DNA of 64,000 nucleotides from the NCBI GenBank assembly GCA_027704905.1, contig CM051005.1:13735100-13799099 (forward strand), in the 5' to 3' direction. Source of the DNA: Muraenolepis orangiensis. Taxonomy: Eukaryota > Chordata > Actinopteri > Gadiformes > Muraenolepididae. Made by a program: the position numbers and the translations under genes. Numbering within the stretch: the first letter of the stretch is position 1; each line of letters begins with the position of its first letter. The notes beneath the pieces were generated by a model that worked only from the letters and a program-made list of their open reading frames with translations, made no database searches and was not told where the DNA came from. Shown here in pieces: positions 50,401 to 64,000 of this stretch.

Positions 50401-50525
50401 ACATTGCCTTCAAGATCGTCAACCGGGAGTGGGAGTACTCCCATCGCCATGGTTTCCGTTGTCAGTTTGCCAACGGGATCTTCCAGCTGTGGTTCCACTT
50501 TAAGAGATACCGCTACAGGAGATGA
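44428..50525 (+). CDS. cactin: Cactin, spliceosome-associated protein (10 exons)
   Basis: Exons: 44428-44735, 45040-45664, 45756-45851, 47579-47724, 48146-48308, 48431-48545, 48781-48973, 49074-49196, 49351-49694, 50032-50525; all phases close, giving 868 residues (human about 758; fish forms are longer). The N-terminus is Arg/Ser-rich (MESKRRRRSRSRSRSW) and charged through exon 2. The mid domain begins near EEYMGYTNADNPFGDNNLLG and contains KPIDLLAKYISAEDDDLAVE. A charged Glu/Ser linker in exon 9 is followed by the highly conserved C-terminal domain (MYLWADKYRPRKPRFFNRVH, GFEWNKYNQTHYDFDNPPPK) ending FHFKRYRYRR. Cactin is a nuclear protein needed for pre-mRNA splicing and sister-chromatid cohesion, and dampens Toll/NF-kB signalling. 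Intron 3 hosts a LINE fragment. Confidence 0.96.
46148..46743 (+). mobile_element. LINE 3' fragment (same family as 12481-13705) in cactin intron 3
   Basis: Encodes TGCITAWYGNC and the following C-terminal RT region in one frame, then frameshifts, and ends with the 3'UTR and a (CTTGA)n tail at 46727-46741. Same orientation as cactin. Heavily 5'-truncated. Confidence 0.88.
46744..47560. other. Cactin intron 3, nothing recognised
   Basis: Intronic sequence; a (GT)n stretch at 47553-47576 replaces the usual pyrimidine tract just before the exon 4 acceptor. Confidence 0.4.
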
Positions 50526-51310
50526 GCTGGACCAAAACCCCCGTTAACGGGCTTTTACTATGAAACGACCTTTCCACCAGCTACCGTACTTAAGTGTCTT
50601 TACTTATGTTTTTCGCTTTTATTCCTTAGCGACTTTTAGTTGTGCAAAAACTGCCGGTAATTTCTGATATTTACTGTACTTGTATTGTATCACATCCAAA
50701 TTATTAAAGATGGTTCTTTTGCACTGCTTCTCTTTATTTTGGAACAGAAGTGATTATTTTTACTACTGCAAAAACAAACTTTTTACTACTCATTCACTGT
50801 TTTTGCAGAGTTGACATTGCAGCCAACTGAATTCTTTGCAAGTCCGATCTTGTTTAAAACCAGTAAATCTAGTTGCGACACAAGGCTGAACATATTTTTT
50901 CAAGCAAAGCAAATTCTCTGAATCCCTACAAAACTCAGTATAACACTTCACATATTCAAATGTAAAATGATGGATGTACGGCTTTGTAATACATTTAAGT
51001 GTTAGTCTTTGACAGGAACTTTCCTAAAAAAAAATAATAAAGAAGAAAAAAGGCAGTTACACAAAAGCACTTATGTCCAGTCCTGAAATAAAATGGTTCA
51101 TATCCTACAATACTAGGTGTTTTCTTAAAATAAAGTACATTGTGGGAGGGGGGAAAAAATACCCCGAAAGTATCCTTTACTCTCGCTAGCAAAACTAAAT
51201 CATTGTCAATGCTCAACCAAGTTTATAGTATTGTTTTAGAAAATTCATATTGTGGGAGGTAAGCATTCCATTGTAATAAAGAATCTTGAAGCGGGATCCA
51301 GGCTGGTTTT
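50526..51310. other. Shared 3' region of convergent cactin and semaphorin genes
   Basis: 785 bp between the two stops. A plus-strand ATTAAA at 50703-50708 is the likely cactin poly(A) signal. A short dispersed repeat piece lies at 51240-51290. Confidence 0.5.
50703..50708 (+). terminator. Candidate poly(A) signal for cactin
   Basis: ATTAAA 178 bp after the stop, followed by a T-rich stretch. Motif seen; use inferred. Confidence 0.4.
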
Positions 51311-54300
51311 TCAAATATCAGACTCATCGGGATAGTTCTGTGACAGCACAACCGTATGAAGGGAAGCATTCTCCCCATTCCTACCGCCGGCCTCCTGACC
51401 AGTGTGGTTTTTGCCATCCTCCAGCTGGGCGTGCGGCGCAGAGCAGTACCGAGAATCCTTTGTGCTCCCATTGTCTTTGTTCTTACAAGAAAGAGGCAGA
51501 TAACCCTTATAGAAGTTCCAGCCCATTAAGGCGGTGAGAAGAATCACCAGTATGCCCACGGCAGCCTGCAGCCCGGCCAAGGACTGCCCATCTCGCTGGG
51601 CTTGTAGGGACGGCATCCCGTCGGAAAGTGTGACCCGGTAGTCGGCCACCACGGTGGTGAAATTACGGGCGTGGGAGCGCTCCAGAGACAGACAGCGGTA
51701 GTGGTCGGCATCGGAGGCCGTGGCGCCGAAGATGAGCAGGCCGTCCGGCAGGACCTGCAGGTGGTCCGACGGGGGCAGGGGGAGGCCGTCCCGCTGCCAG
51801 CTAGTCGCCGCCAGGTTGGACGGCGGTGCGCATGGCAGTTTGAGGTTGCCCCCCAGCCAGACGGACTCATTCACAGGCTTCACGGGGCCTGATGGGAGAG
51901 CAGGGGTTAGTAGGTTTAAGCACCGCATTGGTTTCCCCTCATGGCCCATGGCCCACGTAGGCTTCATGACTCACTCACCACCAGCCGGACAGAGGGAGGC
52001 GTCTCCTTCTTTCACGCTCTGGATCAGTTTTCTAAAGAACCAAGACAATGCAAGAGTCATTTGTGACACGAGCGGGCTGAGACTAATCCAAGAATGACCC
52101 GACACTGCATGCACCTAAGGGTGTGTGAAGTCCTACCCTTGCACATAAAGATGAGCGAGGCATTTAGATGTCTTTGGGTCCCAGCCACAGTAGGGGTCCC
52201 TGGCTAGAACACAGTCCATGCAGGACAGAGACCTCCAACAGGTGGCTAGTGGGATCTGCACTGCTCCAGACAAAGAGCCTGCATACAGATGGGCCTGCTG
52301 ACCCTGGCATACAGACACGCACACAGTAAATATTTGTACAAGAGAGTATATAGGGAAGTATCTAGGCAATATCCGAGTTACCTCCTTGACTTCCGATAAT
52401 TTGAGGACTCTGATTGGCTCTCGGGACGGGAATAGCTCCACCTCCTCTATGATGAACATCTTTCCGTCATAGTTCACAGCTTTCACCACAGTGCCACTCT
52501 CTAAACAAGCCAAGACAAGCGATAGATGTGCACTCACACTCTGTGCGCTCACAGTATTTAAAAGCATCGCCGTTGACAGCACACCGACAGAAGTTACTTC
52601 ACACCTGTGCCAATGAACATGACGTGGTACTTCTGGCCGTCCACTGCCTCCACCCGGGTCACTATGATGCGCAAGAACGCAGCGCCTCTCCGTACCAGCA
52701 GGGGTCCCTGTCCCTCCGGCAGGACGGCCTCGTCCATGAGCGGCCTGTCTTTGACAAACTGAAGGGTCCGGTCTGGGAGGTCCAGCGTCTGACTAATGCC
52801 CTGTTTACGAGCTTCATTGTCTATACACTGGAGCCAGAGGGGGGGGGGGGGGGGGGGAGGGGGGTTGGGCGAGGGGGGGGGAGGGATACAAGGAGAGTCA
52901 GGATCCTGCCTGGCTACTTGTGAAAAAGCACAAGTTTCAACGTCACACACACATGCAGTATAAAAAAAAAGAAGAAGCAGGGGGCAGACTCACGGCTCCG
53001 GGCCGTGGGGAGGGGACCTCTCCGTTGTACATGACCCACTTCACGTAGGACGTCTCTACGGGTAACGGGTTCTTGTACCTCCCCTTGGAGAACAAGGCGC
53101 TGATGTCGGACACGCGGTACGCACAGACCGCCGTCAGCTCGGACGAGCCCCTGAAACGCACACGCAAGCAATATTTTTAGAACATAACTACGCCCCCCCC
53201 CCCCCCCCCCCCCCTCCCCGGTCAACCCGCGATGGCGCAGTCCCCCTCCCATCCGACTCACGACTGCGGGGTGAAGACGGCGTAGAACAGGCATCTCCCC
53301 CAGGGCTCCTGGGGCTCACACAAGACGTACGTGTCCTGGATGACAAAGGGGAGCTGGGACTCCAGCACCGGGCAGTCCACCCTGGCCTTGAGGAACGACG
53401 TCCACTTCTTCTGAAGGGTCCGCTGGCCCCCGAGGTCCCCCTGGCAGACCAGGGACAAAGATCAAGTCAAACTATATTTGTTGCTTATAAAGTGCTTATG
53501 TGACTAAGTGACTGCGTTTATTAAGGAGGGAGAATGACAGAAACACAAAAGGGGCAGCATAGTCGGTGGTTTTGACTCCATAACGCCATATATGGCTGTG
53601 TTCCTCTCCGGCCAAATATATTCGAGAACTAAAAGCGGCAATTGAAATGCGGAAGGCTCGCCCATTGACTTTCATTCTGTGGTCTCATATGTGGTTGGCT
53701 TACTCCCTACATAGAACATCTAGACTTTCGGAGTCCTTTTTTTGGACCGCATTAGTTTCGGCTTATTTTGCACTTGAACTGACTTCAATTTTAAACACGA
53801 AGACTACCTGGAAGTTAACAAGGTAACAAAAAATTGCCTTCTTTCACTATACAGGGAGTACTTTGGATGAAAACCCTCCCCTAGAGGACAAATGTAACGG
53901 TAAATGCAAACAAATTCACAGAGGTTGCTAAGAAAAGTAGTAGTAGTGACCGTGACGATCAGGGTTCCACGGCTTGCAGCTGTGGCACAGAAAACAGGAT
54001 GCATGCATTGAGGCCTCAAAGCGGAAGACGTCTGCCTCGTGGCATCCATCCATCCATCCATCCATACATACCTTACACACTCGGGCCACCCGGGAGACCA
54101 CCAGTTTGCTGTAAGAGTCGTACTCCAGCGCCGTCTCGCTGAAGAACAGGTAGACCTTGTCGTCGTCTCCCCCGCTGCTGTCCTCGCTCTCGGGCATCTG
54201 GGCCATGGATATGAAGGTGGGCTCTGTGAAAGAAAAAGAGAGGAAAAGAAAAAAGTCTCAAATAGTCGAAATAGTCGGAAGACCCCCCCCAAGTATGACG

Positions 54301-56930
54301 ACTCATGTGCTGGAGCTATACCGTTCAACCAGGAGCTCTTGAACTCGGTGCGTATGGAGACGTTGGAGCTACGCATGACCACAGTCTCAGAACCCAGGAA
54401 GTTCATGGAGGTGGCTGAATATAAGTCATCTCCTGGTGGTGGCGGGATGAGCAAAAACACAAAAAAAAAAATCATAAAACATTTAAACGTCACCTACTCG
54501 AGACATCATTACTCTTTATATTGGTGTTTTTTGTTAGTCTACTTCAGGTTCAGGTTGCCAACCACTCACCAACCATGATGGAGGCGTAGCTCTGGAAAGG
54601 GCCGAAAGGACACTTCCCTTTCCCGTCTTCTTCTTTGTTCTCCAGAGTGAGGCCTCCGTCTTCGTAGGACTTCACAGACATGCGCAGATCACTCAGTTAA
54701 ACTTTTTCATAACACATTACACATAAGTCAATGGCATTTATTTTTATTTGTTTTCCCGCAAATTTTTGCTCACCATATAGGCACACGCTGGGTCGAAGGC
54801 ATTGGTTCCACAAGCATACATCCGTCCGTCATTCATGGTGTGAAGGATCCTAATGTAGTTCTTGCAGTCTATCTGTAAAGACACACATTATCATAATCCA
54901 AATGTTGTATTGAGACATAACGCCCAACATATGAATCATTGAAATTTTCAAGATTGGAAGATTGGGTAAATCATGAATCTTGAATTTAACTGACAATTGA
55001 CGTCCACTCAGCCTAGCGCACATCTGATTATCCCATGTGTAGACCTGCTATTAAAAGTCTTCATCATCCCATGCAATGGGGTTTTTATGCTCATCGTCAC
55101 GTCACTGACAGATTGTATATCAACTTGTAGCCTGGAGTGCTACGTTGTTCAAGCACGTCCATCATTTTGCAATCGAAAAGTACGGTCCTTGGAGCGCTGG
55201 TGTAGAAATAGCCCGGGTAGCACGACATGCCGACGATGAGTCACGTGAGTATCGACTTTGTTGTGAATGACATGAATGTCCCACGGGTGCAGAGAGTTTA
55301 AAATCACTCACCTCCGCATCTTTTCCTTTCTTTATGCATTCGGTTTGTTTTATCTCAGGAACTTCCCATTTCACCTGCAAATTAAAAACATTGTTTTAGC
55401 CCATCAAATAAAAGGCCACACAAGTCCAGCCAACATTCCTATTGCTTGGTTTGTTGTTTGTTTGTCGTTACTTAACTTATGCCAAAGTAGACGTTTACTT
55501 TAGATTAAAATATTAAAGTATTCAGGTACATTAATCTACTGGAGGGGAGTCTGGGTGGCGGATCCAGCAGTCCTACTATGTTATAGCAGAATTCTGACGA
55601 CAACTGCAAGCTTACACCATGTTTCCTGTTTGGTAACAAAGACATTCTACCACAGAATACATATTCGCACCAGTGGATTGCGCTTTCAGAAGGGGCCTCC
55701 ATTTTACCATGAAGTTGGGATGTTGATTAGGCATTACAAGCCATGTCAAAGTCTACCCTCTAGTGAAATCACAAGTGGGAGTGTCCCCCCCCAGATGCAT
55801 GATGGGTAGATAAGCCTACCAGTCTGTCCAATGTGTACGCTGGTAGACTCATTTATCGATCATTTGGCGAACACAAACTCGTGTTCCAAAGTAGGCTGTA
55901 GTGTACCCCCATCAATTAGATGAGCGATCTATTCAGCTGGGTTCAGCGTTGCTACGGTTATGTGGCTATGAACATAACGGGGGGGTGGGGGGAGGTGCTC
56001 TTTTCTTACTGAGGCTTTCTTGTGGGAGATGTTGTTCAGGTCCAGAGCGTAGATGGCGTCGCGGGCCCCCAGCAGTAGCAGGCCCAGGTCTTCTCTCAGC
56101 AGCATGGTTGAATAGTTCCACACCCCTTCCTCATGGAACCGGTGACCAGTGTCTTCTAAAGAGGGAGTTTTTAACCAGTTAGGACAAGCTAGGGATGTGC
56201 TATGCATGTTTTGATTGGAAGCCATTCCATGCCACACATGAGTCAAGTCAAGTCAAGTTTATACAAGTATAAAGCAGTGAGTGAAAATCTTATGTGCAAT
56301 ACCCGACGACAGACAGCAGTTATAAAAATAAGATCAAATAGAATGTATAAATAAATAAATAAACTGTATAAAGTTAAATATCTAAAATAAAAATGCAATT
56401 TATAAAATGCAATATATCGGCACAGAAAAAGAGCAATACTGTGGAAGCTATCTCGGAGTCTATTTGTACGGCACTTGATACTGCGGTATCGCCGGCCTTG
56501 ACGGTGAGATGAGAAGATGAACCTAATCCCAGGTGGGAAATTAGGGTACAATTAGGACACTCCTGTTCCACGATTAATAATAATATAATTAGTAGTAGAA
56601 GAAGTAGAATTACTATAATAATTATAGTAATTATTATTAAAAAAATATATATTTTCAGGACACTCAAACATACATTGTACATACTAGGTTCTAGTATGTA
56701 CAATGTATGTTTAAGTGTGTCCGGAGGTGGGATATTCTAGTCCCCTAGATAACACCTCATCCACTAGCACTAGAAGGAATGTGTGATTCAAAGGAACATA
56801 CATACTTGGATGTGAAACACTCACCGTGGTAAGGTATAGTTTTACGAGATATGCATTCCCCCAGCGAGGAGCACCCTCCCAGCGGCATGAGCCATAGAAG
56901 CCTCAGAGCAAGAAGAAGAAGTTTATCCAT
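51311..56930 (-). CDS. Class-4-like transmembrane semaphorin (14 exons)
   Basis: Exons in transcript order: 56930-56825, 56155-56010, 55374-55312, 54872-54774, 54669-54570, 54429-54322, 54223-54072, 53440-53262, 53150-52994, 52827-52605, 52500-52382, 52303-52137, 52031-51979, 51888-51311. They total 2250 nt, 749 residues, all in phase. Signal peptide MDKLLLLALRLLWLMPLGG. The sema domain holds DCKNYIRILHTMNDGRMYAC, GKGKCPFGPF, DDLYSAT, MPESEDSSGGDDDKVYLFFS, GERTLQ-like GGQRTLQKKWTSFLKA and a long tail of beta-propeller blades. Then a PSI domain (SLSCMDCVLARDPYCGWD), one Ig-like domain (LPCAPPS to DADHYRCLS), a TM helix (AAVGILVILLTALMGWNFY, about 660-683) and a cytosolic tail of about 65 residues. 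This order is that of class 4 semaphorins, plexin ligands in axon guidance and immunity. The exact subtype is not resolved. The tail ends S-D-I, a possible class I PDZ ligand. Confidence 0.92.
56240..56508 (-). mobile_element. LINE 3'UTR fragment in semaphorin intron 1
   Basis: Third copy of the family at 12481-13705: (AAGTC)n tail at the low end, then the same 3'UTR (CAATACCCGACGACAGACAG) and the last coding codons (SIKCRTNRLRDSFHS). Minus orientation. Confidence 0.85.
56658..56722. repeat. Near-perfect 65-nt hairpin in semaphorin intron 1
   Basis: Arms of about 30 bp, with core AAACATACATTGTACATACTA and its complement, closed by a 5-base GGTTC loop at 56687-56691. The outer stem GGACAC/GTGTCC carries only a small bulge. 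Confidence 0.8.
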
Positions 56931-56937
56931 CGCAACT

Positions 56938-57190
56938 CCGGCAGGATAGCGCAGTCTGTCGGGACTTGGGGCTTGGGGAACCGGAAGGTCGCCGGTTCAA
57001 GTCCCAGACACACCTGGGGCACTGCCGAGGTGCCCTTGAGCAAGGCAAACCAGACCCCTTTACACTGCTCCCCGGGCAGCTGTATGTAAAAACACTGCCC
57101 TAACCCTGCTCCTAATGCTAGGATGGGTTAAAGGCAGAGAAACTAATTTCACTGTGTGTACAACATGTATGTGACCAATGAAGAGGATTC
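56938..57190 (+). mobile_element. tRNA-derived SINE directly upstream of the semaphorin start codon
   Basis: tRNA-like head with A box TAGCGCAGTCTG and B box GGTTCAAGTCC, a body (GAGGTGCCCTTGAGCAAGGC) and tail shared with copies at 27885-28130 and 28430-28650. It lies 7 bp from the semaphorin ATG on the opposite strand. Confidence 0.8.
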
Positions 57191-57589
57191 AACTCTCCAG
57201 ATTTAGATTAAGGTGTTTTTTTTTGTTTGTTTTTTTAAATGGTCACTTTGTCCCTTTCTCCCTCCCACCCACCCCACCCCCCCTGCCTTTCTTTCTCAAA
57301 TTCTTAGTAGCACTGTCACGGCGCGGTTACGACAGCACCAACTGGGCAAAAAAAGTCAGCGATGACTGCAGGGTACCGGCCCCTTCATGGGCCCTTTCCA
57401 GTGGGGTGTCCATGGCAAGACGAATGGCTCAGATCTATGAAACAAAGACAGAACCATCAGACAAGGCCGCATATGGGAGATCGCAAGGACACCAACGGCC
57501 TTCACACCACACATGACGCTGGACCCAATTTTTATTTTAAATATATGAAGTCGATTGAGAGACGGAGCACAGATGGTCAATAGGGAAGA

Positions 57590-57707
<118 letters not shown>

Positions 57708-58189
57708 AAGCAGTGCAGCGAGCTGAAGTCGGCGCTGCAGTAAGTCTGTCAGGGGCCTTAGTGATGGTAATGTCGGGTCATGAAAAGCATTCAGCGGGGG
57801 TGCAGGGACGTCCACTCCAGTGCCCCTGCAGCACCGAACACAAGCGCACATAAAGACATTCACATAAGAAAGGCCGGCGCCTGGAGACGCAGAGCATCTT
57901 GCAATAGCAGCTGCTGTCCTGTCCTCTGTGTTGGGAGACACGTTTTGTTAAGAGTCAGATGTTTTATTAAATAAAAATAAAAAATTTAATTGTAAAGCCC
58001 AAATTAAAATTGTTGTATCCTCGAACCACAACAAAAGTGTTTGCAATACACATTTAAACAAATATGACAAGGTGTTGCCAAAGTCGGTTGAAGTATTTCC
58101 TAATGGAGTGTATTTTTTGCAGATGAGCTGTAGCATGTCAAAGAATGCAACACCGATAGGATGCTTCTCGCTTTTCAGTGTATATACCC

Positions 58190-58710
58190 CTCTTCACACA
58201 CACACAGTCTGTATACCCCTCTTCACACACACACACAGCCTGTAGACCCCTCTAGACACACAGTCTGTATACCCCTCTTCACACACAGTCTGTATACCCC
58301 TCTACATACACACACAGTCAGTATACCCCTCTACATACACACAGTCTGTATACCCCTCTACATACACACAGTCTGTATACCCCTCTACATACACACAGTC
58401 TGTATACCCCTCTTCACACACACACAGTCTGTATACCCCTCTACATACACACACAGTCTGTATACCCCTCTACATACACACAGTCAGTAGACCCCTCTAC
58501 ACACACAGTCTGTATACCCCTCTACATACACACACAGTATGTATACCCCTCTACATACACACAGTCTGTATACCCCTCTACATACACACAGCCTGTATAC
58601 CCCTCTACACACACACACACACACAGTCTGTATACTCCTCTTCACACACACAGTCTGTATACCCCTCTACATACACAGCCAGTCTGTATACCCCTACACA
58701 CACACAGTTT
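58190..58710. repeat. Minisatellite with about 28-bp units
   Basis: About 19 units built on CAGTCTGTATACCCCTCTAC followed by a variable CA patch (ATACACACA or ACACACA). Variation in the CA part suggests slippage inside units plus unequal exchange between them. Confidence 0.93.
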
Positions 58711-59090
58711 TATTTAACAAGCACTCGTGGAATGTGTATCAGGTGCTCAGACACGCCTTATGATTATAGAGTGCACGGTTTAAATGAGTTACATGCATGT
58801 CAGGAGAGATTTGTAGCACAAACGATGTACTCTACTTTAAAAGTAAACGCATTTGTCGCATACTTTTGTTGTTGTTGTTAATTGTTCAAAATGCAGGTTA
58901 ACCTACAGAGTGGCGAGTCACCTGTGGCGCGGACACTCCCACGGAAAACAGTTCACAGTTCAAAAATAAGAAATCATAAATCGTAATAAGAAATGACCGT
59001 ACACCTGAATCTTCACAACACGCATAACCGTGAACACTTTCCAACAATGAATATAGAAAACAGGTTAATGAGCTACAATGAGCGCCTTAC

Positions 59091-59270
59091 CTTTTAACGT
59101 TGGAAAGTATGCGGTCCGTCTTGAGACTTCCTCAACAGCAGCGTAAAGTAACGCCCCGGGTTCTCCTTCCTGCGCTCGAGACAAGGGTGCTGCGCTCGAG
59201 ACGTGCGCAACACTATTGATAGGCCCCACTGATGGACCGATATCCTAAAGAAGTAGGCGAGGAGGACATG
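59091..59270 (-). other. Candidate 5' non-coding exon and promoter of the semaphorin
   Basis: On the minus strand a CpG-containing block, with GCGCTCGAGAC present twice, runs into a consensus donor (AAAAG|GTAAGG, junction 59091/59090). It would splice to the exon holding the semaphorin ATG. No coding content; inferred from position and splice signal only. Confidence 0.35.
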
Positions 59271-59367
59271 ATGACACGACCCCCCCAACAACAACTGATG
59301 GCACTACTATACTTCTCTACCTCCATCCCTTCTGACCAAAAACTTCAAGAAAATTAATGCCTTGGTT

Positions 59368-59662
59368 CAGTGGTTCTCAAACTTTTTCAATGAAGCCTAA
59401 AATCCTCGTCGGTTCAAAAATGATACGTCATCAATTGTAGTAAAGACGAATTGGGTGTAGCCTGTATTATTCTAATCATGACAAACTTGCTGTGTACATC
59501 TCAACATGGTTTTCCTTTTTGTATTTGTATTACCAACAATACATTTTTTATTTTATTTTATTTGAAGGTTAAATAAAAAGGTTAAACAGGTTTTGAAGGT
59601 TAAACAAAATATTTGCAGCTTCGTGGACCCCCTGAGCCGGGACCCCAGGTTGGGAACCACTA
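59368..59662. mobile_element. hAT-type MITE, degenerate
   Basis: Ends CAGTGGTTCTCAAAC and GGTTGGGAACCACTA form the inverted termini typical of hAT-derived non-autonomous elements (Charlie-like). About 295 bp, no transposase, and the 8-bp target duplication is not clear. Confidence 0.65.
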
Positions 59663-61146
59663 GTTAAACAATCGTGAACTATCTACTGATCTAGTTTGAA
59701 TTGCATGTTATGATTTAGATTAAGTTATGCTGCGACACATATATATAATATATTGCATAATAATGAAGTCAGTACTTAGTTGTGGCCTTTGATGCACAGT
59801 GAAAAAAGACAACTTGAATACATGCAAAAGGGAATTTAATACCGACATCCAGCAAACGCGTTGCTCCGATAACGGCGGCCACCTTTGACACAACACATAA
59901 AATACATGTACATATTTCAACAAGAATCTGGTCAGAGAAGGAATTGGTCGATCTCTAATGACCTCTAGTGGTAAAATCCCGGCTTGTGTTTAATATTTTA
60001 GTTACTAAGGAGGTAGAATGCAGAACACAATGTAATATTGGTGCCAAACTAAACTAGTTTCCTCAGTGGTCAGATTTGAAAATTCTCTCCACACCATGGC
60101 CTTTGCATATATACACACACACACACGCAGATTCACAAATAAGGCTTCCTTCAAAAATTACACTTGTAAACATTGTAAACATACCACGTTAGAGCGGTAC
60201 TCCTCCGGAAAATATGTTAAGGTGTTTTGATTTAGCACCATACAACAGCACACATAACACCATAGCAGAGAATAAGGAATCACTTGAAAACCAGTAACCA
60301 ACTAAAACAGTACATTATTTCAGAGTCACTGGTGTGCTTCGACAGCACTATTGAGTTGACGGTACAGTAAAAGGATGCAACATTTTGGCAAGAGGGAACC
60401 GGGTCAAGCCACTGTGGCCCCTGTACAATGTGTTGTGTTTAGGGCGGGGCCCTGACCCCAGTCTCCCGTAGAAGACTCAGGACTCAGGTTCTGATTGGTT
60501 GAACTTTTCCCCATCACACTTAACTCCGCTGTGTTTATTATTGTAGCTGCAGGGTCGATCAGCTGTCGGTGGACAGGTGTGTGTCAGTCCAATCGACGCC
60601 AATGACGGGCTCGGCTAAGCGTTTCGCCGCTATTTGTCCGCGATAACCATTTTTAGCAGACGGTCACATTATTTCCCTTTAATCGCGATGACTGTAAACA
60701 AAACTGTATACAAAAATGTGAGGTTTTTTTTCCTTTTCTCTCCAACTGTTCATTAACCTATAATAGCAGACAGCACTTTGCACGGAGTGACCTGGAGTCC
60801 TATTGAGCTGTCGGTATCTTCATTTTGTTCTTGGGAGTCAAATATTAAGTCCAATCCAAGCTCTGACTCAACTCAACAACCCAATGAAGTTCTAAAACGC
60901 AGCCTATGTGGTGATAAGGAGTCACTGAGTTTCTGTTTCGTCCACCTAGAAGGCACAAGGTGGAGTCGCACTGTTTAGCTTTGCAGTTACAGGAGGTCCT
61001 GTGACTCAGGTTCAGGTTTTGGCAGCAGGAGAGCGTCAGTGACCGGGACCGGACCGGGACAGGGACAGGACCGGGACAGGACCGGGACCGGGACAGGACG
61101 GGAGGGGACGGTTGTTCTTTACGGGTTTCATGCTGGTGGATCCGGA
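59663..61146 (-). other. Region downstream of stap2, probably including its 3'UTR
   Basis: No gene recognised. Contains a duplicated GGGACAGGACC-type repeat at 61040-61095 immediately past the stap2 stop. The true transcript end is not determined. Confidence 0.35.

Positions 61147-64000
<2,854 letters not shown>

Noticed and set aside
56938..57010. tRNA gene suggested by A and B boxes
   Set aside because: No cloverleaf with acceptor stem closes, and two other copies share a long non-tRNA body: it is a SINE head.
58190..58710. CRISPR-like regular repeats, also at 62290-62700
   Set aside because: Units are contiguous tandem copies without unique spacers, in an animal genome.

Overview
The window is animal nuclear DNA, most likely from a ray-finned (teleost) fish. 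Genes are split into many short exons with GT/AG introns. The encoded proteins are vertebrate families (BTBD2, CREB3L3, a relaxin-3-type GPCR, SIRT6, CDC34, CACTIN, a transmembrane semaphorin, STAP2). The spaces are filled with very long dinucleotide arrays, L2- and Rex1/CR1-type LINE pieces, a Tc1 element and tRNA-headed SINEs. The density of long (CA)n/(GT)n arrays is unusually high and would suit a repeat-rich lineage such as gadiforms, but species cannot be fixed from this alone. There is no sign of bacterial, phage or CRISPR sequence.

Layout: 1-5100 has no recognisable coding gene (simple repeats, a foldback element, and a CpG-rich block that may be a leftward first exon). btbd2 (+) lies at 5202-10171 in 9 exons. 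10172-15600 is 3'UTR and intergenic with a LINE. creb3l3-like (+) is at about 16359-20436. 20437-24150 is intergenic. An rxfp3-like relaxin-family receptor gene (+, 3 exons) is at 24152-25914. 25915-31748 is intergenic with SINEs and an L2 LINE. sirt6 (-, 8 exons) is at 31749-39702. cdc34 (-, 5 exons) is at 41573-43203. cactin (+, 10 exons) is at 44428-50525. A class-4-like semaphorin (-, 14 exons) is at 51311-56930. stap2 (-, 3' part only, running off the right edge) is at 61147-64000. For six genes the exon phases were followed by hand and every junction closes in frame. Exceptions are creb3l3, whose 5' junction does not join in frame, and sirt6, whose last exon carries an in-frame TGA.

How the genes relate: from memory, BTBD2, CREB3L3, SIRT6, CACTIN, CDC34 and STAP2 all have human counterparts in 19p13.3, so this looks like a conserved linkage block rather than a functional operon. 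cdc34 and cactin are divergent over a 1.2-kb shared promoter region. cactin and the semaphorin are convergent with about 0.8 kb between stops. cdc34 is directly upstream of sirt6 on the same strand with a gap of a few hundred bases.

The most interesting biology is in the sirt6 introns. Intron 4 starts with a pure (AC)n array inside the donor site and ends with a pure (GU)n array next to the acceptor, so it can fold on itself and bring the splice sites together. A 59-bp satellite has copied the exon 2 splice donor several times. A 260-bp (GA)n array sits nine bases from the exon 3 donor. Intron 7 holds a deleted Tc1 element and GCATG-rich repeats.
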